Shown in pieces: positions 49,687 through 58,367 of a DNA stretch of 64,000 bases (the stretch's first letter is position 1; each line of letters begins with the position of its first letter). The stretch lies in NCBI GenBank assembly GCA_039822785.1, contig JBCBMO010000001.1:62001-126000 (forward strand), written 5' to 3'. This DNA comes from Thermohalobaculum sp039822785. Lineage in GTDB: Bacteria > Pseudomonadota > Alphaproteobacteria > Rhodobacterales > Rhodobacteraceae. Under the pieces are notes generated by a model. The model was not told the origin of the DNA. It saw nothing but the letters and a program-made list of their open reading frames with translations, and did no database searches. The translations under genes and the position numbers were made by a program.

Positions 49687-51861
49687 ATGACATTGCACAC
49701 CAATCGCCGCGGGTTCCTGCGCGGGGGCGCAGCACTCGGTGCCGCCCTGGTCATCGGGATCACGCCGGAGGGCGCGCTCGCGAGCGACGCCATTGTCGAG
49801 GTGAACCCCTTTGTGCGCATCGCGCCGGATGGCACCGTGACCGTCCTGATCAAGCATTTCGAGATGGGGCAGGGCACCACCACGGGCCTCACCACTTTGG
49901 TGGCCGAGGAGCTCGACGCTGACTGGGACACCATCGCGGTCGAGTTCGCACCCTCCGACAATGCCCGCTACGCCAACCTCTTCTTCGGCTCGCAGGGCAC
50001 CGGCGGCTCCACCGCCATCGCCAACAGCTACATGCAGTACCGCCAGGCCGGTGCCGCCGCGCGCGATCTGCTGGTGCGTGCGGCCGCCCAGACCTGGGGC
50101 GTCGATCCGGCCGAGATCTCGGTGGCGCAGGGCGTCATCAGCGCCGGCGGGCGCAGCGCCCCCTTCGGCGAGTTCGTCGCGACCGCCCGCACCCTGACCC
50201 CGGTGGCGGAGCCTGCAGTGAAGGACCCGGCCGACTTCCGCCTGATCGGCAACCCGGACCTGCGCCGCAAGGACAGCGCCGGCAAGACCGACGGCACTGC
50301 CGAGTTCGCCATCGACGTCACGCTGCCCGGCATGGTGCATGCGGTCGTCCTGCGCAGCCCCCGCTTCGGCGGCCAGCTCGTCAGCTTCGACGCCACCGCG
50401 GCCGCCGAACGTCCGGGCTTCATCGAAGCCAAGGCCCTGCCGACCGGTGCCGGTGTAGTCGTCTACGCGACCACCACCTGGGAGGCGATCGCCGCACGCG
50501 ACCTCATCAGCGCCGAATGGGACTTCGCCGCGGCGGAGAACCGGAGCACTGACGAACTCGTCGCCTATCACCAGGGCCTCCTCGATCAGCCGACCTATGA
50601 GGCGCGCGAGGGTGGTGACCTGGCTGCCACTAACGGTGCCATCGCCGGCGCCGCGACGGTGGTCGAGGCGGACTTCGTGCTGCCCAACCTCGCCCATGCC
50701 CCGCTCGAGCCGCTCAACTGCGTGATCGAGCCGACCGAGACCGGCGTGCGGCTGCACGACGGCTGCCAGTTCCCCGGCATCACCCACCCCACGGTGGCCG
50801 CGATCCTGGGGCTCGACCCCGCGCAGGTCGAGATCCGCACGGTCTATGCGGGCGGCTCCTTCGGGCGGCGCGCGACGCCCTCGGCGGACTATCAGAGCGA
50901 GGCGGCGATGGCCTTCGACCTGATCGGCCGTGATCGCCCGGTCAAGCTGGTCTGGACGCGGGAGGACGACCTGAAGGGCGGCTTCTACCGCCCCATCGCC
51001 GCGCACCGCGCCCGCATCGGCCTGGATGCCGAGGGTAAGATTCTCGGCTGGGATCATCGGATCGCGGCGAAGTCGATCATCAAGGGCACGGTGTTCGAGA
51101 GCGTCCTCGTGAAGGACGGCATCGACCACGTCTCGGTCGAGGGCGCGGCGGATACGCCCTATGCGATCCCCGGCATGTCGGTCGGCCTGACGGATGCCGA
51201 GAGTGCCGTGCCCGTGCTCTGGTGGCGCGCGGTGGGGCATACCCACACGGCCTATGTCATGGAGAGCCTGATGGAGATGGCGGCGGAGCGTGCCGGCGCC
51301 GACCCCGTCGACTTCCGCCTTTCGCTGCTGACGGGTGACAACCCGGATCACCGCCGGCTGACCGGGGTCATGCAGCTTGCGGCGGAGAAGGCCGGCTGGG
51401 GAACTCCGTTGCCTGAGGGCCGGGGCCGCGGCGTGGCGCTCCACAAGTCCTTCAACTCCTACGTCGCCCTGATCGCCGAGGTCTCGACCGATGCCGACGG
51501 CACCGTGCGGGTCGAGAAGGTGACCTGTGCGGTCGACTGCGGCACCGTCATCAACCCCGACGTGGTCACCGCACAGATGGAGGGTGGCATCGGCTTCGGC
51601 CTCGGGGCAGTCATGCGCAACGAGATCACGCTGACCGAGGGCGAGGTCGATCAGTGGAACTTCCCCGACTATGAGCCGCTGCGCCTGACGGATATGCCGG
51701 TGATCGAGGTGCATATCGTCCCCTCGACCGAGGCGCCGACCGGCGTGGGCGAGCCCGGCACCCCGCCCGCGGGCCCGGCGCTGGCCAACGCCATCTATGC
51801 GGCAACCGGCAAGCGCGTCACCCGCCTGCCCATGACCCGCAGCGGCGTGACTTTCGCCTAA
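49687..51861 (+). CDS. molybdopterin-binding subunit of a xanthine oxidase-family hydroxylase (IorB-like), Tat-exported
   Basis: A 724-residue catalytic subunit of the isoquinoline 1-oxidoreductase/aldehyde oxidase type. A twin-arginine signal (TNRRGFLRGGAALGAAL) shows export with cofactor loaded. Conserved blocks include KHFEMGQGTTTGL, FFGSQGTGGSTAIA, VYAGGSFGRRATPSADYQ and the catalytic glutamate in VGEPGTPP near the end. It starts three bases after the small subunit. Usual partner cytochrome and MobA/XdhC-like maturation genes are not adjacent. The substrate (N-heterocycle or aldehyde) is unknown. Confidence 0.92.
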   Translation: MTLHTNRRGFLRGGAALGAALVIGITPEGALASDAIVEVNPFVRIAPDGTVTVLIKHFEMGQGTTTGLTTLVAEELDADWDTIAVEFAPSDNARYANLFFGSQGTGGSTAIANSYMQYRQAGAAARDLLVRAAAQTWGVDPAEISVAQGVISAGGRSAPFGEFVATARTLTPVAEPAVKDPADFRLIGNPDLRRKDSAGKTDGTAEFAIDVTLPGMVHAVVLRSPRFGGQLVSFDATAAAERPGFIEAKALPTGAGVVVYATTTWEAIAARDLISAEWDFAAAENRSTDELVAYHQGLLDQPTYEAREGGDLAATNGAIAGAATVVEADFVLPNLAHAPLEPLNCVIEPTETGVRLHDGCQFPGITHPTVAAILGLDPAQVEIRTVYAGGSFGRRATPSADYQSEAAMAFDLIGRDRPVKLVWTREDDLKGGFYRPIAAHRARIGLDAEGKILGWDHRIAAKSIIKGTVFESVLVKDGIDHVSVEGAADTPYAIPGMSVGLTDAESAVPVLWWRAVGHTHTAYVMESLMEMAAERAGADPVDFRLSLLTGDNPDHRRLTGVMQLAAEKAGWGTPLPEGRGRGVALHKSFNSYVALIAEVSTDADGTVRVEKVTCAVDCGTVINPDVVTAQMEGGIGFGLGAVMRNEITLTEGEVDQWNFPDYEPLRLTDMPVIEVHIVPSTEAPTGVGEPGTPPAGPALANAIYAATGKRVTRLPMTRSGVTFA

Positions 51862-51921
51862 GGCAGCGCCGCCAAATCCGCGTCCGGCGCCCCGGCGCCG
51901 GGCGATCACCTTGGGTTATGC

Positions 51922-51992
51922 TGTCGTTGCCCGGCTTGTCCGGGCAACCCAGGGCGAGATGAGTTGGATCCCCCGGTCAAGCCGGGCGATGA
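51922..51992. repeat. paired dispersed palindromic repeat, copies 2 and 3 in opposite orientation
   Basis: The left unit is a hairpin GTTGCCCGG / CCGGGCAAC (51926-51934, 51940-51948) around CTTGT. The right unit is CCCGG-TCAAG-CCGGG at about 51972-51987, with flanks TTGGAT and GATGAC as in the copy at 13630. Read on opposite strands, the two units match each other (GTCGTTGCCCGGCTTG versus GTCATCGCCCGGCTTG). The pair is reminiscent of bipartite interspersed repeats and fills the gap between convergent genes. Confidence 0.7.
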
Positions 51993-52016
51993 CGATCGCC
52001 AAGCCTCGGGACATGC

Positions 52017-52457
52017 TCAGCTCTTGGTCGGCAGCCTGCGGCAGTAGAGCTCCAGCCGGTGCGACACGACCTCGAAGCCGTGCTTGCGGGCGATCTCTTT
52101 CTGCAGTCGCTCGATCTCGGGCGAGGTGAATTCGATCACCGCATGGGTGTCGAGGTCGATGATGTGGTCGTGATGTGGGGCATCCGCCGTCTCGAACCGC
52201 GCCGGCGCCCCCTCGAAGGCATGGCGCTGCACGATGCCCTTGTCCTCCAGCACCGTCAGCGTCCGATAGACCGTGGCGAGCGAGACCGTGGCGTCGACCT
52301 CCTGCGCGCGGCGGTGAAGCTCGTTGGCGTCGGGATGATCGTCCGCCTCGCCAAGAACCTGCAACAGCGCGATGCGTTGTCGGGTGAGGCGCACTCCCTC
52401 CTGGCGCAGCGCTTCCTCCATGGCCGTCACCCGGCCGCTGTCGTCGTCGTAGGTCAT
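52017..52457 (-). CDS. Fur-family regulator (Mur-type)
   Basis: A 146-residue Fur-family metalloregulator. The N-terminal winged helix reads TRQRIALLQVL and SLATVYRTLTVLEDKGIV. The metal region is DAPHHDHIIDLDTHAVIEFTSPEIE, typical of alphaproteobacterial Mur/Fur proteins that lack the CxxC pairs of Zur. The ATG at 52457 starts MTYDDDSGRV. It is divergent from a manganese/zinc/iron-type ABC importer operon across 136 bases, which fits metal-dependent repression of that operon. Confidence 0.88.
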   Translation of the reverse strand: MTYDDDSGRVTAMEEALRQEGVRLTRQRIALLQVLGEADDHPDANELHRRAQEVDATVSLATVYRTLTVLEDKGIVQRHAFEGAPARFETADAPHHDHIIDLDTHAVIEFTSPEIERLQKEIARKHGFEVVSHRLELYCRRLPTKS

Positions 52458-52528
52458 GCGCGCGACCATAGCCAGATGCGTCGCATTCGCAAGAACATCC
52501 CGCCAGTTGCAAACCGTTCTCGATTGCA

Positions 52529-52556
52529 TTGACTTCTTGCAAGTGCTTCTCATATC
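52529..52556 (+). promoter_or_regulatory. putative promoter and TTGCAA motifs upstream of the metal importer
   Basis: TTGACT (52529-52534) and CATATC (52551-52556) with a 16-base gap form a plausible sigma-70 promoter on the plus strand. TTGCAA occurs at 52507-52512 and 52537-52542, with TTGCA at 52524-52528, so the last copy overlaps the spacer. Alternation of TTGCA-like half-sites resembles published Mur-responsive sequences, but the match is approximate. Confidence 0.4.
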
Positions 52557-52593
52557 CATTCTAAGATCAACGCCTGAAGGAGTGTCGGGCCCC

Positions 52594-53568
52594 ATGACCC
52601 TCGTCGACCGCCGTTTCGCGATTGCCGCCACGCTCGCCGCCGCCCTCGTCGTCCCAGCGATGCCCGGCGCGGCGCTCGCCAGCGACAGGCTGACCGTTGT
52701 CACGACCACGGGAATGATCGCCGACGCCGCGAGCCAGGTCGGTGGAGATCTGGTCGCGGTGGAGGCGCTGATGGGCCCCGGCATCGATCCCCATGCCTAT
52801 CGCCAGACCCGCAGCGATATCGTGGCGACCGCGCAGGCCGACCTCGTGCTCTGGCACGGCCTCTACCTCGAGGCGCAGATGGAGGACTTTCTGCGTGACC
52901 TCGCCGAGAAGGGGCGCCCCGTCGTCGCGGTGGGGGAGAGCCTCCCGACCAACCTGCTGATCGGCCACGACGACTATCCCGACCGCTATGACCCCCACGT
53001 CTGGATGAACCCCAACCTCTGGTCGCGCGTGGTTCTCACCGTCCGCGACAGCCTCATCGAGGCGATGCCGGCGGGCGAACAGACCTTCCGCGCCAACGCC
53101 GCCGCGCATCTGGCCGAGTTGGACGCGCTGGCGCAGTACACCACGCAGGTCCTCTCCTCGGTGCCGGCGGAGAGCCGGGTGCTGCTCTCGGCCCACGACG
53201 CCTTCAACTACTTCGGCTCGGCTTACGGCTTCGAGGTGACGGGCATCCAGGGCATCTCGACCGAGAGCGAGGCGGGCCTTCAACGCATCGCCGAACTGGT
53301 CGACATGCTGGTCGAGCGCGACATCCGCGCGGTCTTCGTCGAAAGCTCCGTCTCCGACCGCAACATCCGTGCGCTGATCGAGGGGGCGGCCGCCCGCGGC
53401 CACGAGGTCGTGATCGGCGGCGAGCTCTACTCCGACGCCATGGGGGCGCCCGGGACCTATGAGGGGACCTACCTGGGCATGATCGACCACAACGCGACGG
53501 TGATCGCCGCGGCGCTGGGCGGGGATACGCCGGCGCGCGGCATGGCCGACAAGCTGACGCTGAACTGA
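52594..53568 (+). CDS. metal ABC transporter substrate-binding protein (TroA/SitA/MtsA type)
   Basis: A 324-residue cluster A-I binding protein with a signal peptide (RRFAIAATLAAALVVPAMPG, cleavage near ALAS). Metal ligands expected for the family are present: H in IDPHAYRQTR, H in YDPHVWMNPNLW, E in GISTESEAGLQ and the aspartate region GTYEGTYLGMIDHN. The closing LYSDAMGAPGTYEGTYLGMI is TroA/MtsA-like. There is no His-rich loop as in ZnuA, favouring manganese or iron. A GAAGGAG site precedes the ATG. Confidence 0.92.
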   Translation: MTLVDRRFAIAATLAAALVVPAMPGAALASDRLTVVTTTGMIADAASQVGGDLVAVEALMGPGIDPHAYRQTRSDIVATAQADLVLWHGLYLEAQMEDFLRDLAEKGRPVVAVGESLPTNLLIGHDDYPDRYDPHVWMNPNLWSRVVLTVRDSLIEAMPAGEQTFRANAAAHLAELDALAQYTTQVLSSVPAESRVLLSAHDAFNYFGSAYGFEVTGIQGISTESEAGLQRIAELVDMLVERDIRAVFVESSVSDRNIRALIEGAAARGHEVVIGGELYSDAMGAPGTYEGTYLGMIDHNATVIAAALGGDTPARGMADKLTLN

Positions 53569-54389
53569 TGGAGCAGGCCGTGCACACCGTCACCCTGGCA
53601 ACCGAAGAAGGCCGTCCCACGCCGTCCGTTGAGACCGGGGACGCTCCCCTCGCCTTGCGCGGCCTCACCGTCTCCTACGGCGAGAAACCGGCGGTCTTCT
53701 CCATCGACGCACGCTTCCCCTCCGCAAGCATGACCGCGATCGTCGGCCCCAACGGCGCGGGCAAATCGACCCTGCTCAAGGCCGCCCTCGGCGTGATCCC
53801 CCGGCTGTCGGGCGAGGTCACGGTCTTCGGCAAACCGCTGGCGGGGGCGCGCGAGCGCATCGCCTATGTGCCCCAGCGCGCCAGCGTAGACTGGGACTTC
53901 CCGACGACCGCTATCGATGTCGTGCTGATGGGCATGTACCGCGGCCTCGGCCTGATGGGCCGGCTGACCGGTGCACATCGGGCCCGGGCGCGCGCCTGCC
54001 TCGACCGCGTGGGCATGGCGGATTTCGCCGAGCGCCAGATCGGCCAGCTCTCCGGCGGACAGCAACAGCGCGTCTTCCTGGCCCGCGCGCTCGCGCAGCA
54101 GGCGGAACTCTATCTCCTCGACGAGCCCTTCGCTGGGGTCGATGCCGCCACTGAGCGCGCGATCATCGACGTGCTCAAGGACCTGCGCGATGAGGGCAAG
54201 GCCGTCGTCGCCGTGCACCACGATCTGGCGACCGTCGCCGACTATTTCGACCGCGTCCTCCTGCTCAACGTGCGGCGGATCTCGGAGGGGCCGGTCGAGA
54301 CCACCTTTACGCCCGAGACCCTGGCGGCGACCTACGGCGGGCGGCTGGCCGCGACGCATATCGACCAGCTCAGCCTCGTCGCCGGCTAA
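53568..54389 (+). CDS. metal ABC transporter ATP-binding protein (TroB/SitB type)
   Basis: A 273-residue ATPase: Walker A GPNGAGKST (60-68), Q-loop VPQRASVDWDFPTT (a hallmark of manganese/zinc family ATPases), signature LSGGQQQRVFLARAL, Walker B LYLLDEPFAGVD. The first 28 residues are an extra N-terminal tail. The ATG overlaps the SBP stop by one base (TGATG). Confidence 0.93.
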   Translation: MEQAVHTVTLATEEGRPTPSVETGDAPLALRGLTVSYGEKPAVFSIDARFPSASMTAIVGPNGAGKSTLLKAALGVIPRLSGEVTVFGKPLAGARERIAYVPQRASVDWDFPTTAIDVVLMGMYRGLGLMGRLTGAHRARARACLDRVGMADFAERQIGQLSGGQQQRVFLARALAQQAELYLLDEPFAGVDAATERAIIDVLKDLRDEGKAVVAVHHDLATVADYFDRVLLLNVRRISEGPVETTFTPETLAATYGGRLAATHIDQLSLVAG

Positions 54390-54395
54390 CGTGCT

Positions 54396-55625
54396 ATGTC
54401 TGCGCTGCTCGAGGCGCTGACGCTTTCCGCCGGCTACAACGCCGCGCTGGTGGCGATAGGGGCCGCGCTGCTGGGTTTCGCCGCCGGGGCCTCGGGCACC
54501 TTCTTGTACCTTCGCAAACGCGCGCTCGTCTCCGACGCCGTGGCCCATGCGACCCTGCCCGGTGTCGGCCTCGCCTTCATCGCGATGGCGGCTCTTGGCG
54601 GCGACGGGCGCCATCTGGTCGGGCTCTTGGCCGGGGCCGCCCTCAGCGCCGCCCTGGGCCTTTTCATCGTCGAGTGGATGGCCCGCCGGACGCGATTGTC
54701 CGAGGACGCGGCCATCGGTGCCGTCCTCTCGGTCTTCTTCGGCATCGGCATCGTGCTGCTCACCGTCATCCAGACCATGACCGCCGGGCGCCAGGCGGGG
54801 CTGGAGGAGTTCCTGCTCGGCGCCACCGCCGGGATGCTGTTCCAGGACGCCGTGATCATCGCCCTCGGCGGCGCGCTGACGGTGCTCGCACTCTGGGTGA
54901 TGCGCAGGCCCATGACCCTCGTCGCCTTCGACGCGGCCTATGCGGCGGCCAGCGGCTACGACGTGCGCCGCATCGACCTGGCGATGATGGCTCTGGTGCT
55001 GGCGGTCACGGTGATCGGGCTCAAGGTCGTGGGGCTGGTCCTGATCGTCGCGCTCCTGATCATCCCGCCGGTCACTGCGCGGTTCTGGACCGAGCAATCG
55101 GGGCGGGTCATCTGGCTCGCCGGCGGCTTCGGGGGCCTTGCGGGCTACCTGGGCGCCGCCCTCTCGGCCACCGCGCCCGCGCTGCCGACGGGGCCGATCA
55201 TCGTGCTGGTGGCGGCGGGGCTCTTCACACTCTCGCTCCTCTTCGCCCCGGCGCGGGGGGTGGCCGCCGCCCTCTGGCGTCACCGGCGGTTCCAGCGCGC
55301 GGTCCACCGCCGCCAGGGGCTGCTGGCGCTCGCCCGGCGTGAGCCGATCCACGATGGCTTCACCCTCTCGGTCCTGACGCGCGAGGGGCTGATCCGCGCG
55401 GATGGGGTCGCGACCGAGGCCGGGAGCGCCCAGGCCGCCAAGATCGCCCGCGACGAGCATCGCTGGCAGATCGCGCGTGAGGTCCACCAGGACGCGGGCC
55501 TTACCGGCCGCTACGACGGCCTGACGCCGATCGAGGACGTCTTCACCCCCGACGAAATCGCCAGCTTTGACGCCCGCATCGGCGGACCCAGACTGGTCGG
55601 CGGCGTGGTGGGGGAGGGCGCCTGA
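54396..55625 (+). CDS. metal ABC transporter permease with C-terminal cytoplasmic domain (TroC/SitC type)
   Basis: A 409-residue permease. Residues about 1-285 hold eight or so helices of the ABC-3 family (GASGTFLYLRKRALVSDAVAHATLPGVG). After about residue 290 comes a soluble domain of some 115 residues (LLALARREPIHDGFTLSVLTREGLIRADGV, then PIEDVFTPDEIASFDARIG) with a winged-helix look. Extended TroC-type permeases of this kind are known, but the role of the tail is unclear. Its stop overlaps the second permease start. Confidence 0.9.
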   Translation: MSALLEALTLSAGYNAALVAIGAALLGFAAGASGTFLYLRKRALVSDAVAHATLPGVGLAFIAMAALGGDGRHLVGLLAGAALSAALGLFIVEWMARRTRLSEDAAIGAVLSVFFGIGIVLLTVIQTMTAGRQAGLEEFLLGATAGMLFQDAVIIALGGALTVLALWVMRRPMTLVAFDAAYAAASGYDVRRIDLAMMALVLAVTVIGLKVVGLVLIVALLIIPPVTARFWTEQSGRVIWLAGGFGGLAGYLGAALSATAPALPTGPIIVLVAAGLFTLSLLFAPARGVAAALWRHRRFQRAVHRRQGLLALARREPIHDGFTLSVLTREGLIRADGVATEAGSAQAAKIARDEHRWQIAREVHQDAGLTGRYDGLTPIEDVFTPDEIASFDARIGGPRLVGGVVGEGA

Positions 55626-56551
55626 TGGGCAACGAGTTCGTGCAGTTCTCGCTCACCCCGATGCTGATCGGCGTGCTCGCCGCCGTCGCCTGCGCGTTGC
55701 CGGGCAACTTCCTGCTGCTGCGCCGCCAGGCGCTGATTGGCGATGCCATCAGCCATGTCGTCCTGCCGGGGATCGTCGTCGCTTTCCTGCTGACAGGTAC
55801 CGTCACCGCGGTGCCGATGCTGCTGGGCGCTGCGGGCGCCGCGGTGTCGGCCGTCGTGCTCATCGAGGCGATCAAGCGCCTCGGCCGGATTGAGCCCGGC
55901 GCCGCCATGGGCGTGGTCTTTACGGCGATGTTCGCGGGCGGCGTGCTGCTGCTCGAACAATCCGACACCTCCAGCGTCCACCTCGATGTCGAACATGCGC
56001 TCATGGGCAACCTGGAGACGCTGATTTGGCTGGAGGGCGTCGCCTGGTCGTCGCTCCTCGACCCCGCCGCCCTCGCCGCGCTGCCGCCGGAACTGGCGCG
56101 CATCGCCTTGGTCGCCGCCGCGGTCTCGGCGCTCACCTGGGTCTTGTGGCGCCCCCTCAAGCTCTCGACCTTCGACGAGGGGTTCGCGCGTGGCCTCGGC
56201 CTGCCCGTGGGCGCCATCGGCTTTGGCCTGGTGGTCACGGCCGCCGTGGCCGCAGTTGCGGCCTTCGATGCGGTGGGCTCGATCATCGTCATCGCGATGT
56301 TCATCTGCCCGCCCGCAGCAGCGCGGCTGATGACGAACCGGCTGGAGCATCAGGTCGCCTGGTCGATCGCCTTCGCCATCGCCTCTGCGGTCCTCGGCTA
56401 TGTCTTCGCAGGCTACGGCCCGCTCTGGCTGGGCGGGGCCGATGCGGTCAGTGCTGCGGGCATGATCGCTGCCGTCTCGGGCGCGATCCTGGGGCTTGCC
56501 TGCCTGTTCGGCCCCCACCGCGCCCGCCTCGGCGCCGCAGCCGGGGCGTGA
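55625..56551 (+). CDS. metal ABC transporter permease (TroD/SitD type)
   Basis: A 308-residue ABC-3 family permease: ALPGNFLLLRRQALIGDAISHVVLPGIV near the start, EAIKRLGRIEPGAAMGVVFTAMF in the middle and VTAAVAAVAAFDAVGSIIVIAMFICPPAAA late. It starts inside the stop of the partner permease (TGATG). It is convergent with the DUF3299 gene five bases away, so transcripts of the two metal loci collide here. Confidence 0.93.
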   Translation: MGNEFVQFSLTPMLIGVLAAVACALPGNFLLLRRQALIGDAISHVVLPGIVVAFLLTGTVTAVPMLLGAAGAAVSAVVLIEAIKRLGRIEPGAAMGVVFTAMFAGGVLLLEQSDTSSVHLDVEHALMGNLETLIWLEGVAWSSLLDPAALAALPPELARIALVAAAVSALTWVLWRPLKLSTFDEGFARGLGLPVGAIGFGLVVTAAVAAVAAFDAVGSIIVIAMFICPPAAARLMTNRLEHQVAWSIAFAIASAVLGYVFAGYGPLWLGGADAVSAAGMIAAVSGAILGLACLFGPHRARLGAAAGA

Positions 56552-56555
56552 GGCC

Positions 56556-57104
56556 TCAGGCGTCGTAGGGTGTCACCACGGCGCCCTGCATGAAGTAGCC
56601 GACTTCCGCCAGCGCCGTGCTCTCGGGCGTCGTCTGCATCGTGCCGGTGATGTAGATCGCCTCGAAGAACCCCCCGACCTCATAGGGCTCCGGCGTGGTG
56701 ACCAGGACGATCTGGTTCGGCGGCGGCGGCGGCACGTGGATGCAGGCCCCGATATAGGGCACCAGCAGGAAATCGGTGACGCCCAGGCCGTCATAGGCGA
56801 GCGGGACCATATAGCCCGGCAGGCGCAGCCGCCGCCCGTCGAGTGCGGGGTTCACCTCGCCCCACATGGGCTGGTCGAACAGGCCGAGCGCCTGGGCCGT
56901 GTCATGCCCCATCAGGTCGGTCAGGCTCTCGGTCAGGGCCTTGCCGATCAGGCCGTCGCTGCCAAAGGCGAGGTCGTCCCAATCCACGTCGAGAGACCCA
57001 GGGGTGGATCCCGGCTCAGCACGCGCCACGCCGCCGCCCAGCGCCAAGGCGGTGGCCGATCCTGCCATCAGATCCCGCCGCGTGATCGGTCGGCTCACCC
57101 GCAA
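56556..57104 (-). CDS. DUF3299 domain-containing protein, Tat-type signal
   Basis: A 182-residue periplasmic protein of the DUF3299 family. A twin-arginine-like signal (ITRRDLMAGSATALALGGG) is followed by the conserved GYMVPLAYDGLGVTDFLLVPYIGACIHVPPPPPNQ block with one cysteine and ending in GYFMQGAVVTPYDA. In Pseudomonas, a DUF3299 gene is co-transcribed with an FtsX-type ABC permease and ATPase in a Zur-regulated zinc operon (PA4063-PA4066). The same gene trio is present here, so a zinc or related metal role is likely. Confidence 0.88.
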   Translation of the reverse strand: MRVSRPITRRDLMAGSATALALGGGVARAEPGSTPGSLDVDWDDLAFGSDGLIGKALTESLTDLMGHDTAQALGLFDQPMWGEVNPALDGRRLRLPGYMVPLAYDGLGVTDFLLVPYIGACIHVPPPPPNQIVLVTTPEPYEVGGFFEAIYITGTMQTTPESTALAEVGYFMQGAVVTPYDA

Positions 57105-57113
57105 CCCCTGCGC

Positions 57114-58367
57114 TCAATTGCCGATCATCATGCCATCGGCTAGCGACATCCGATAGGCCCGGATCGCCGGCACCAGCCCAATCGCCGTGCCGGCCAGGAC
57201 GATTGCGCCGAGGATCATGAACACCTCGCCGCCCGGCGCGGTGATCGGCACATAGAGGCCATAGGTGCGGTCCAACCAGGACTGCGCCAGCGCGAGCCCG
57301 CCATAGACCACCACCAGCCCCAGGGCGGCGCCCGCGGTGCTGATGATCGCCGCCTCCGCCAGCAAGAGGCCCAGGATGGTGCGGGGTCCCGCCCCCACGG
57401 CGCGCAGGATCGCCATCTCGCGCCGCCGCTCCTGAAGCCCGGCCAGGATCATCGCCACCATGCCCAGCAGCGCCGTCGCCACCACCATGACGCTGACGCC
57501 GGCCAGCGCGGCCTCGGCAACGCCCACCAGACCCCACAGCTCCTGTAGCGCCACGCCTGGCAGGACGGCCAGCAAGGGCTCGTCGGGGTAGTTGTTGATC
57601 GCGCGCTGCAGGCGCAGGAGCGCGAGCTTCGACTCCACCCCGATCAGTGCGGCAGTGACCGCCCGGGGGGTCAGGTCCATCGTACGGACCTCAGCGGCGC
57701 TGACGCTGCGCCCCGGCATGCGCGCGCCGCCCTGCCAGTCCACATGGATCGCCTCGATCCCCGCCAGGCTCACATGCACGGTGCGGTCCACCGGGGTGCC
57801 GGTCTTCTCCAGGATCCCCACCACGGTGAAGGGCTTGTCGTCGTGGCGCGCGAAGGAGGCGATGCCATGCGCCACCACGATCTCCGCGCCCAAGTCGTAG
57901 CCGAGCGCCGCGGCCACATCCGCGCCCAGGACCGCATCGAAGACATCGTCGAAGCGCCGGCCCTCGGCGAAGGCCAACCCCCGGTCGCCGCGAAAGCGGT
58001 AGCGGTCGAAGTAGGCCTCGGTCGTGCCCAGAACCCGGAACCCGCGGTGGCTGTCGCCCAGGGAGAGCGGCACGATCCAGTCGACCGCCTCGGCCGCCGC
58101 TAGGTTCTGGTAGGTCTCCCAGGTGATGTTGTTCGTCGCGTTGCCGATCCGAAAGACCGAATAGAGCAAGAGCTGCACCGAGCCCGAGCGTGCCCCCACG
58201 ATCAGATCCACCCCGGAAACCGTATTCGCAAAGCTCTCCTTGGCGCCGCTGCGCAGCTTCTCCACCCCCAGGAACAGCCCCACGCTAAGGGCGGTGGCAA
58301 AGACCGTCAGCGCCACCGTGATCCAGCGGTTGCCGAGCGAGGCGAGCGCGAGGCGCAGCAGGATCAT
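57114..58367 (-). CDS. FtsX-family ABC transporter permease
   Basis: A 417-residue permease of the MacB/FtsX type: one N-terminal helix (about 15-33), a large periplasmic MacB_PCD-like domain (about 35-270) and three C-terminal helices with the FtsX core (ALAGVSVMVVATALLGMVAMILAGLQERRREMAILRAVGA). Four-base overlap with the ATPase. The DUF3299 protein follows nine bases later. By analogy with Pseudomonas PA4065 it may move a metal complex or lipid-linked factor rather than a lipoprotein. Confidence 0.9.
   Translation of the reverse strand: MILLRLALASLGNRWITVALTVFATALSVGLFLGVEKLRSGAKESFANTVSGVDLIVGARSGSVQLLLYSVFRIGNATNNITWETYQNLAAAEAVDWIVPLSLGDSHRGFRVLGTTEAYFDRYRFRGDRGLAFAEGRRFDDVFDAVLGADVAAALGYDLGAEIVVAHGIASFARHDDKPFTVVGILEKTGTPVDRTVHVSLAGIEAIHVDWQGGARMPGRSVSAAEVRTMDLTPRAVTAALIGVESKLALLRLQRAINNYPDEPLLAVLPGVALQELWGLVGVAEAALAGVSVMVVATALLGMVAMILAGLQERRREMAILRAVGAGPRTILGLLLAEAAIISTAGAALGLVVVYGGLALAQSWLDRTYGLYVPITAPGGEVFMILGAIVLAGTAIGLVPAIRAYRMSLADGMMIGN

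Noticed and set aside
52458..52784. Longer Fur-family frame extending through the SBP gene start
   Set aside because: It overlaps the divergent metal SBP and the TTGCA promoter region; the fold begins at the 52457 ATG.
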